Shown one piece after another: positions 55,227 through 64,000 of a stretch of DNA of 64,000 bases. Source of the stretch: Mesocentrotus franciscanus (lineage: Eukaryota > Echinodermata > Echinoidea > Camarodonta > Strongylocentrotidae). The notes beneath the pieces are model-generated. The model made no database searches and was not told the DNA's origin. It worked only from the letters and a program-made list of their open reading frames with translations. The DNA is taken from the NCBI GenBank assembly GCA_037976565.1, contig CP137671.1:18295910-18359909 (forward strand). Direction: 5' to 3'. Both the position numbers and the translations under genes were made by a program. Numbering within the stretch: position 1 is the first letter of the stretch; the number at the start of each line of letters is the position of its first letter.

Positions 55227-57470
55227 TCCAAGTGGGTTAAAGTTTTATACATGAACACTCTAAGTTGTGTATTAAATGAAGGAGGGTCCACTGGTTATTT
55301 CAAAGTAGAAAGGGGAGTAAGACAGGGAGACCCTCTTTCTCCGTACCTCTTTATCTTGTGTATTGAAGTAATGGCACACAAATTACGAATAGATAAATTG
55401 GTGGACGGAATTAATTTTGGAGATAAGGAAACTAAACTAGTACTTTATGCGGATGATATGACAATTTTTGTTCGCAATAAAAATCAATTAATAGGTTAAA
55501 AGTATTATTTGCAGATTTCGAAAAATTTCTGGACTGAAAATAAACAACGACAAGACTAAAATATTAAGGTTAGGTTTATGTCAACGTTTAGATTGTGATT
55601 TTGCTTTTGGCGAAATAGTTGACTTTCTTAAGGTTTTAGGGATTTTCTTTTCCTCGATGAACACAAGAAAGAAGATCTAAATTATAAAGAAATCTTAAGT
55701 AAAATAAAAACACTTTTAAATTTTTGGAAGCAAAGGAATTTAACACTTATGGGTAAGATTCAACTATTGAAGGTGCACATTTATTCTAAAGTTCTTTATC
55801 GGGCGTCACTTACTCCTGTTCCAAAATGGGTTTATGATTCACTGGATGAATTAACTTTTGATTTCATATGGAAAGGAAAACAGATAAAATCAATAAAAAA
55901 AAAACATGTTTTTAGACTATAAGCAAGGGGGGTTAAAGATGTTAAATTTTTCTGCACAAGTTAAATCGCAGCGAATTATGTGGATTCAAAAACTTCTAAA
56001 CAAAGATGAAGACATGAAATGGAAACAATATTTTAACTTTGTCACTGAACACGTGGGTGGAGATTTGATATTTTCATGTGACTATATACCAAGTTTATTA
56101 AAAGTCACAGCTCCACAATTTTATATGGATTTATTAGAAGATTGGGTGAATACGAGACATATAAGGAGTATAGACATTGGTGATGTGGTAATTTTTAATA
56201 ATAAACTTATTCGATATAAAGGAAGTTGTATATACGATAAGAGGTTGTATGACAAAGGAATTTACAAATTAAAACATATTTTGGAAAACGATGGTAAACT
56301 AAAATGTGACAGGCATTTTATCGATTTAGGTGTTGAAGTAAATGAAATTGAAAAGATCAAGCACTTTTATGCCTGTTTACCAGTTTGTTGGAAAAATAAT
56401 TTTAGAAAGGGAGAAGAAAAAATAATTCTGGAACTGATTTCACTTTGGGGAAGAAAACAACTAATATAGCTGATCTAAAATCAAAACAAATTTATGTACA
56501 ATTAATAAAGAAAGATGATTTTAAACCTTTGGTTTTTGAGAGAATTGGAAGGAACTATGGTTTTTCCTGTAAGGAAATAGAAAACATATTTTTAAGACTA
56601 AGACAGTGTACACTTAACAGTCGATTAAGAGAGTTTCAGTTCAAACTTATACATAATATATTATATACAAACCATCACCTCTTCCGTTTTGGTCTTGTCT
56701 CGACTAACTTATGCTCATTTTGCGAAAAAGATGAAGAAACATATAAACATTTATTCTATACTTGTGAATTTGCACAATCAGTGTGGGGAATGTGCACGAG
56801 ATTTTTAGACTTTGAAATACATAACTGTAGTTTGGAGGAAATTCTGTATGGGAAAGAGGAGAGAAATAAAGGAAAATATCAATTAATGAATCATGTTTTA
56901 ATTCTTGTTAAATATCTGATTTATAGAAATAGAGAACTTAAAAACCACCCTCTTTTAATGAAATAAAGAATAGTATAATAGGGATAAAGTAGAAGAAAGG
57001 AAATTGGCAGCAATGAGGGAACTCTCACTATTCATTTTTCTAAATGGGAAAACCTGAGTATTAGACAAACAATTGGAACCCAGAGCCAGTCGTCCACCGG
57101 TTAAGAGGGGGGAGGGGATAAGGATAAGGGAGAGGTCGGGTAGGGAGGGTTAACAAAAGAGAAACTTTTCTCTCAGGACAACAGTATAAAAGAAGTATAA
57201 GTTGCTACATTGTTAAAACAAAATTTTTGGATTATACAACTGCATATGTTTTCTTTGAAAATATGAATTTTTGTTTCAAAAATGATGTATAGGAACTAAC
57301 TATGTAAGTTTCTTTTGAAGCCGTTTGTAAGACAAAATTTATACTGATTTATAATGTCATCACATTTGCAGTGAGCGTTACATATGATGATTGTAATTTG
57401 TACTATGATTATAATTTTTTCAAGAGAGAAAAGAATAAAAACTGACCATAAAAAAAAAAAAAAAAAAAAA
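55227..57470 (+). mobile_element. 5'-truncated L1-like LINE
   Basis: RT fragment at 55251-55499 (GVRQGDPLSPYLFILCIEVM and YADDMTIF), then a frameshifted region, 55906-56469, and 56445-56966 with the L1-type C-terminal Cys/His motif (CSFCEKDEETYKHLFYTC). It ends in poly(A) at about 57450-57470. The host DNA CCTCCAACTCC/GTTCAGCC resumes after it, with a short duplicated AACTCC/CTCC. Inactive. Confidence 0.85.
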
Positions 57471-58470
57471 CTCCGTTCAGCCTAGCACCCCTCCATCCAG
57501 CCTAGTACCGGCACCTGCATTGGGCCTTAATTAAGAAATGTACATTAACTCTACCTATCTCCATTATAGCTAGCATGATTTAATTTAAACTTGCACTATT
57601 ATAACTATAACTATAACTATAACTAGTCTTCCTCCATCCTATACATGAGCTTGTAAATATTTGTAAATAAAATGTATTATAATGTAAATACACTGTAGCA
57701 CTCGAATGTACGTAAATTGCGGTTCACACATTAAACGCACATATATAGTTTGCAAGAATCTTCAATCAATTGAAGGAGGCAGACTTAATCAGAAGAAAAA
57801 GAAGAAGAAGAAGAAGAAGAGGAACTACATCCAGCCTACCACCCCCTCCATCCAGCCTAGCACCCTTCCGTTGAGCCTTAGAAATGTACATTAATTAACT
57901 CCATCTATCTCGTAGCATGATTTCATTTAAACATGCTCTAACTACATCCAGCCTAGCACCCCCTCCATCCAGCCTAGCACCCCTTCCGTTTAGCCTTAGA
58001 AATGTACATTAGTTAACTCCATTTATCGATCTAATTTCATTTAAACTTGCACTAACTACAAGTCCAGCCTAGCACCCCCTCCATCCAGCCTAGCACCCCT
58101 TCCGTTTAGCCTTAGAAATGTACATTAGTTAACTCCATTTATCGATCTAATTTCATTTAAACTTGCACTAACTACAAGTCCAGCCTAGCACCCCCTCCAT
58201 CAAGCCTAGCACCTCTCCATTGAGCCTTAGAAACGTACATTAATTAACTCCATCTCCATCTCCTAGCATGATTTCATTTTAACATGCACTAATAACTACA
58301 TCCAGCCTAGCACCCCATCCATCCAGCCTAGCACCCCCTCCATGAGTCCATTTAGCCTTAGAAATATACATCAATTAACTCCATCTATCTCTTAGCATGA
58401 TTTCATTTAAACTTGCACTAACTACATCCAGCCTAGCACCCTCTCCATTCAGCCTAGCACCCCCTCAAGC
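57471..58470 (-). repeat. Minisatellite, right palindrome arm
   Basis: Reverse complement of the left-arm array (CATCCAGCCTAGCACCCC, ATGTACATTAATTAACTCC, GCATGATTTCATTTAAACTT). About eight units, two of them nearly identical (58020-58200). A (GAA)n tract lies at 57790-57822. Confidence 0.88.
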
Positions 58471-58624
58471 TGGGATCTAGAGTAGGCGTGGCGCGGACCA
58501 TTAAGTGCGATGACGTTCGTGACGTCATATAATCATGTTTATTCATGAGGCCGCCAGCCTCGCCAGCCTAGCACCTTCGTACGCTACCTTGTTATGATCG
58601 CTTTAATAATTTATGGTGTTGCTA

Positions 58625-59330
58625 AGAAGAAAAAAAAAAAAGTAGACCTAGTTATGATGGAGTAATTTCATCATTCTAACTTCCTTGGTTGCTGTACATG
58701 CACTTTGGAAGATGATTAAATTCGTTTTTCTCCTCTTGAAAGCGAAACCTGAAGTTCTCTGAAAAAAGATCTTTAATTGACTTAAAAACAAACCCCAAAC
58801 AAACAAACAATGAATAACCGACCGACTGACCAACCAACTTAACCAACAGAAAAAGCTGAAGGAAAACAAAATGAAACAAAGAAATATTAGAAGACAAAAA
58901 AAATAAAAACATCCAAATAATAATCCTTTTATTTCTGTTGTCTTGTGGGTAAAGGTTTCTCAACCCTTAATTGTCGGGTTAGAAATTTTAATGAGCTCCT
59001 CCGGGTTTTTTTTCATTTGCATATCGTTTTCTACAGCTCAGTTCCGACACCACATCTTCTCCCCCGCCTTGTTCAGAATTAATTGTCTTAAAAAATAATA
59101 AAACAATAAAAAAATGAACTAACCAACCAACCAACAAACCAAACAACCAAACGGCAACTAACTAAACAAACAAACAATTTGTTATCATTTTATTTGTCTT
59201 GTGAATAAAGGTTTCTCAACCCTTTAATAATGGCTGAGTTGACAAATTCTGTTTGTTATTTAATATTCTTTGTTTTTTTGTTTGTTTTCTTTACTTTTTT
59301 GCTAGCCAGTGGCTCCGACATTTCGGACAG
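58625..59330. other. Low-complexity region, no gene seen
   Basis: (AAAC)n/(CCAA)n-rich, with a local duplication of TGTCTTGTG..TAAAGGTTTCTCAACCC at 58940 and 59205. Confidence 0.6.
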
Positions 59331-59334
59331 CATT

Positions 59335-59555
59335 CTAAATCTGAACCCCCTCCCGCGTCATTTTCTTCTGCGGCACAGATTGGGGCTTTAAAAAAAAAAA
59401 GAGGTCTTGATTTAACCCTAACCCTAACCCTAACCCTAACCCTATCCCTAAACTTTCCCATAGGCTCAACATGGTTGAACACGCACCTAACCCTAATCTG
59501 TGCCGCAGAAAAAATAACGCCTCGATCCCGCCAGGGGGGTACTCAGATTTGGTTT
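59335..59555. repeat. Hairpin enclosing an interstitial telomere-like tract
   Basis: Inverted arms (TTCTGCGGCACAGATTGGG near 59363 and CCTAATCTGTGCCGCAGAA near 59490) surround about five TAACCC units at 59411-59445. Confidence 0.8.
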
Positions 59556-59899
59556 GGACGGGGGTGTGACGCTCAAGTCATTTGGGGAGATTTTTAAGGG
59601 AGTTTTTGTGAAAAAGTGACCCATTAGAGCGGCACACGTACCCCCGTATGTCTTAATAATTATGTGAGTACCCCCGGGCGAATATTTTTGACCTCTTTAA
59701 ATTATAAACCTGTTTGGGAATAAAAAAATTCGCCCCCGGGCACGTACCCCTTACTCTCGTCGAAGTTGTGAACTTGTGAAGGTCAAAAGAAGGAGAGATT
59801 CACAATGGCAAATACGGGGATAGTCAGAAAAAACAAGGGGGTTGCCCGGTGCGATTATAAATGTGTTGCAGTCGAGTCACGGGTTTAAACAATATTTTT

Positions 59900-60009
59900 G
59901 CTGGAGATTCGAAGGTCACGTTTTCAAGCCTCGGTGTGGCTTTGGTGTCCTATGGCAAGATAATAATGTACATTTGACACTCTCCACCTAGGTTTTTAAA
60001 GAAAGGTGG
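59900..60009 (+). mobile_element. SINE remnant
   Basis: Degenerate body TATGGCAAGATAATAATGTA and CATTTGACACTCTCCACCTA, similar to the SINE at 32541. It is interrupted by the element at 60018. Confidence 0.45.
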
Positions 60010-60017
60010 GAAGGAAT

Positions 60018-60391
60018 CAGTGGCGGACCCCCTCCCCTAGGAAAAAAACAGGTAAAAACACCCTTTTTTTGAAAAAAAGAAGATGGGCCCCCTCCCCTGG
60101 CGCCCATTAAGGGGGGTGGCGGTGGAAAAAAAAATCACCCTTCCCGTAGGGCAAAAAAAATTTTGGGTGCCAAAAAAAAAAATTGTGCTCACTACCCCTG
60201 GCGCCCAAGGGGGGGTGGCGGTGGGGACAAAATTACCCTTCCCAGAGGGAAAAAAAAAATTCGGGTGCCAATTTTTTTTTGCTCACTACCTACCCCTGAG
60301 CGAAAAATCGACCGGCACGATTTTCAAATTTTCGCACGAAGTGGGCCCCTTTTTAGGCCCCCTCCCTTGCCGCCTGCTGGATCCGCCCCTG
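60018..60391. mobile_element. hAT-like MITE
   Basis: Ends CAGTGGCGGACCCCC and GGATCCGCCCCTG (inverted), flanked by the perfect 8-bp repeat GAAGGAAT (60010-60017, 60392-60399). The interior has a duplicated segment of about 90 bases (CTGGCGCCCA...GGGTGCC). Confidence 0.88.
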
Positions 60392-60399
60392 GAAGGAAT

Positions 60400-61790
60400 T
60401 CCTTGAATGTTGTGAGCAACAAAAACGGTAGCATAATTATTATTGCTAGAGCCGGGATGATTTTGGAGCACCTTCAGCATCTTGCGCGATAAAAAAAATT
60501 CAATATAATTATGTTTCACGTTTTTTTTCCCAGAAATAATCTTTTCCCCAATTGGAATATGAAGTTTTTAACTCTTGCCGGTCCTCTCTCGAGAGGAGGG
60601 GGAAAGGGTATATTTCCCCAAAACATACAGAGGAAGATTTACCAGGGAGAGGGCAAGGGGCGATCAAGTGCTCCCCTATGATTTGCCAAAATATGCCTCC
60701 ACCTTAAAGTTGAAATCTTCTTTTTTTAGAATGAAACTGTAAATGGTACAAGTCTCAACAGTTAAACTGTTGAGACTTGTACCTCCTTATGTCCCGGCGC
60801 CAACCCTTCGGCACCAACAATTATTTTCTTTTCGGGTTTGGCAGGAGGGGGTGTCGCGGCCCCATCCGCCGATACCTTTTACAGATCCCGCCTTAGGTCC
60901 GACCACTTTGAACTAGAGTTGGGGTAGAGTAAACGGAAGTAAATCAACATAGTCGGGATCTAATCCGGTGAACTTTGAATCTTTATGCTGATAATCCCTG
61001 CTATATTGCCATGATTTGAGCGTATACATATTACTGTCGGACTCGCCCGCTGTGCATTTACTGACCTACTCAATTTCGAGCTGCAGAAACCTGTAAAATC
61101 AGGTAAGTTTATAACCCCCCAAAATGTCTCTCAATATTTCTCAATTTCAATATTGGATCTTGGATCTTGGATCTTGGATTCAGTTCCTCCTAAATACTCC
61201 AAAGAAGAGTTTTGACTGGAGGTGGTGGAGGGTGGACAATTTAATTTCTGGAAAAAAGTTCTTTAATAACCACAGTTTTAAACGAAAGTGGGAAGTTTGG
61301 TCGATGGTTGCTTGTTAGTAGAAATTCGCATTTGAAATTATGTATTTGATTATCCATACTTTTAAATCTAGGCTATGAAAATAATTAAATGCTTTGTATT
61401 TGATTTATTATTTTCTCAATTCCAATCTTTCATTACTTTCAACATTTAACGCCTCGTGTATATTTCCGCAGAATTTGTTATTACAAAACTGTGTTTCCTG
61501 CTATTTTTTCAGATATTACTTTTTCAGGAACCGTACGCTTATAAGTTTGTCATACTGTATGCGACATATTTATATAATGCGTGTCTTCTGCTTCTGCAAC
61601 TTCAGAATGATTTTGTCATATTGTTTCAATTCTATCAAGCTGATGCTTTTTTTTTGGGGGGTCTAGCATTATTAGGCGGACGATCATCTAGCTCATCAAA
61701 ACGATTGAGTAAAGAATAAGAAATAAGAATGTTGATTATCAATATGGAATATGGGGATTTCGGGAAGTTGCTAATTTCGATCTTTCTCTC
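60400..61790. other. No gene seen
   Basis: Contains the short perfect palindrome 60745-60783 and AT-rich DNA; open frames here are short and unconvincing. Confidence 0.5.
60745..60783. repeat. Perfect palindrome, 19-base arms, 1-base centre
   Basis: The arm GGTACAAGTCTCAACAGTT is followed by A and its exact complement. Confidence 0.95.
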
Positions 61791-62030
61791 TCTCTAATAT
61801 ATTTTCTTCTTCAACATCTTATTTTTCTTCCTATTCTTATTCCTTTCCTCCTCCTCCTCCTCCTCCTCCTCCTCCTCCTCCTCCTCCTCCTCCTCCTCCT
61901 CCTCCTCCTTGTTCTTCCTCTTCTTCTTTTTACCTCTTCTTCTTCCTTTCCTCCCCCTCTCTCTCTCCTCCTCCTTTTCTATCTTCTTCTTCTTCTTCTT
62001 GTTCTTCTTCTCCTTCTTTTTACTGAAGTA
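61790..62030. repeat. (TCC)n/(TTC)n pyrimidine tract
   Basis: About 20 uninterrupted TCC units at 61846-61908 inside a pure pyrimidine-rich region. Confidence 0.95.
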
Positions 62031-63440
62031 CTTTCATTGTAGTTAAGACGGTATGTTTTAGTTTTAAAGGACATGTCGCATCAAGATGCCTTGATCTTCA
62101 TCTTTGGTTTATCAAATCACGCCCCATCGTTACAGTCCGAAATAATCCACTTTTGGACAATTTGAATACGGGAAAATTAAAGTGGGATTTGAAAATACAA
62201 AATGAAAACTTTCCCAAGCTTTCATCGAAATTTTAACAAACCCTTAGCTAGCTACACCATCTTGAATTTAAGCTGAGGCATTCAACTTTCTTGTGGTATT
62301 TACTGGGGAAAGTTGTAGGCCTACTGTCGTAATAGTCCCACCAACGAGACCGGTCCTAGACCGACAGCAGACCCCGGCACAGACCGAACTTTATACAATT
62401 ACATCTAATGGCAAAGAATTCGATGTCGTTTTGGCGATGCGACTCATACCTATAAAAGCGAAATAGTTTAAACTTTTATCTACTTGTTTTTATTATTAGT
62501 TGATTATAATTATATCCTTAATAACGTGACATTAAGTTTGATTGTGGTAATATAATCCACGTAACGAGGCAACATGTCCGGATTTTACTGTTGTAACATG
62601 AATAATGGCCTTTGATCACATTATAGGCCTAATCACGACAATAACGTCAATTTTTTTCTTTATAGCTGTATATAATTGAGCGCAAAATGATTTGATTGCA
62701 TCATTGTCTCTCAAACTTTGTGAAAGACGTGTTTTATTATTAGCTGATTAAATCATTTTATAGCTGAGCAAGACATTGAATTTGTCGTGATATGCCAGGA
62801 GTAGCATGCCTTTTAACCCTAACCATGTACCCTTGGTAATAATACTCCATAAATTACCCGAGTTCGAACAAAGCCAGTCGCCATAACTTCTTGAATGAAA
62901 ATTTCTAGAATGGTTTGATTGCATCATAATTTCTCAATATTTTTTTTGTAGACATTTGAATGTACATATTATATTATTGCCTGATTAGGGCCTTCTCAAT
63001 AGAATGTAAAAGCTGAGACAAGTGATTTTGCTTCTTCTCGTGGTGTATAACCTATCGGGGCAAGATTTCTGGGTCATTATGCTTGAACATGATAGAAATT
63101 ACCCTGCATCGGCGCCGAATGAGAACATGATCAAAAGTCAAAAGTCACTATACTTTCGTCCCGTCGAAAAGAATAGAAAAATATTTAGCTGATTATACAA
63201 TTTTGTAGCTGAGGCATTAATTCTAGCTTTTTCTTGTTTGGTTGTACAGGATGGCCCTGGAAAAAGAAAATCGAACTTTATTGGTAAATTATTTACAAAT
63301 TCATTTTTCCTCCGTATTAATTGTGTACATAGTTGGAAAGCTAACTGTTTCTTCTAATCTTCTTCGATATGACATTACTAAGATGATAGTAAATCACGCA
63401 TGACGGGTTTCAGACAGTTTGGAAGGGCAGTGTCAGAAGC
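62031..63440. other. No gene seen
   Basis: AT-rich; no coding sequence, RNA gene or clear repeat that I can support. Confidence 0.5.
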
Positions 63441-63441
63441 C

Positions 63442-63758
63442 CTGGGGGGTGTTTCACAAAGATCCTAAGTCGAACTTAACTCTAAGTTGGACTTAAAAAT
63501 TATGGAGAGCCATTTGTAGCCTTCAAATAAAATATATTCAAAAGCTAAAATTCAAGTATTTTAGAATGTTCATAAATTCCACATCAAGAACATGAAATCT
63601 CCTTGATAATAGAAAATATGAATGATTTGAATCAACATTTTATGCCTTTAAAAAAAAACTTTTACAAAATATTTTCAAAGATGCTAACGGCTTTCCATAA
63701 TTTTAAAGTCCAACTTAGAGATAAGTTCAACTTAGGATCTTTGTGAAACACCCCCCAG
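63442..63758. mobile_element. Fold-back MITE
   Basis: Arms of about 70 bases: CTGGGGGGTGTTTCACAAAG, ATCCTAAGT and CTAAGTTGGACTT mirrored at the right end. The loop is AT-rich. No clear target duplication. Confidence 0.85.
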
Positions 63759-64000
63759 TTGTTCAACATGTATGTCTGTAATCAATAATGAGTAATTTTA
63801 TTGATAATGTTCATATTACAAAAGATAAAGTGAGCTTTATAACGATGTGTACATTAATCAAAAAGTAACTGGGATTATCAAGTAATTTATCCATCAATCT
63901 GGTTTTCCTTTTCTCGGGGACACCCTGTATTGAGGCCAGATGTTTGGATCTTATTATTAACTTGATTAAAAAAAAAAAATTACATTCCCCATCGGAATAT

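Larger units (their letters stand above)
50685..58610. repeat. Large imperfect palindrome next to the SMS promoter
   Basis: The left arm (50685-53200) and right arm (58610 back to 57470, then 55226 back to about 55140) are inverted copies: the outer ends share GGTAGCGTACGAAGGTGCTA and the inner ends share CGATGCTCGAT and TTTCTTTTTGCAATTC. The right arm is split by an L1-like insertion; the left arm by a hAT-like element; the spacer holds another. Confidence 0.8.

Noticed and set aside
59253..59597. 114-codon frame with alternating Thr-Leu
   Set aside because: The Thr-Leu stretch is translated telomere-like repeat; no family resemblance.

Overview
This is an animal (eukaryotic) genomic window: AT-rich, mostly non-coding, with spliced exons, many transposon remnants and microsatellites, and a TTAGGG-type repeat. 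The mix of CR1/L2-like and L1-like LINE fragments, tRNA-derived SINEs and fold-back elements suggests a marine invertebrate deuterostome, most likely a sea urchin. That assignment is inference, not proof.

The one fully reconstructable housekeeping gene is spermine synthase (SMS) on the minus strand, from the start codon at 50560 to the stop at 30726. I joined nine coding exons whose splice phases all agree; they give a 370-residue protein, close to the about 366 residues of the vertebrate enzyme. Intron 5 (38766-43636) has an AT-AC, U12-type boundary instead of GT-AG.

Antisense to SMS, inside its intron 7, lies an intronless gene for a two-domain immunoglobulin-superfamily type I membrane protein (35581-36705). 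Two more copies (4622-5704 and 19658-20734) sit in segmental duplications downstream of SMS. These duplications (unit 1 about 0.4-14.1 kb, unit 2 about 14.1-29.3 kb, parent unit 3 about 33.3-43.8 kb) also carried SMS exons 5-8. The carried SMS exons are decaying (lost splice sites, stop codons, a lost catalytic Asp, deleted exons), while all three Ig reading frames remain open. The Ig ectodomains share every cysteine, but the cytoplasmic tails differ, and two of the three tails have a second, displaced copy just downstream.

From about 50.7 kb rightwards, just upstream of the SMS start codon, is a large imperfect palindrome (about 50.68-58.61 kb). It is built from tandem repeats and interrupted by two non-autonomous DNA elements and a 5'-truncated L1-like LINE. 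Several hAT-like elements are delimited by terminal inverted repeats of CAGRGGCGG/CAGGCGCGGATC type and 8-bp target duplications: 15339-18942 (carrying a minisatellite of about 22 monomers), 50866-52348, 53297-54762 and 60018-60391. Elements flanked by TTAA lie at 40791-42024 and 49823-49956. The right end (58.6-64 kb) has no gene I can support, only repeats, an interstitial telomere-like tract in a hairpin, and fold-back elements.
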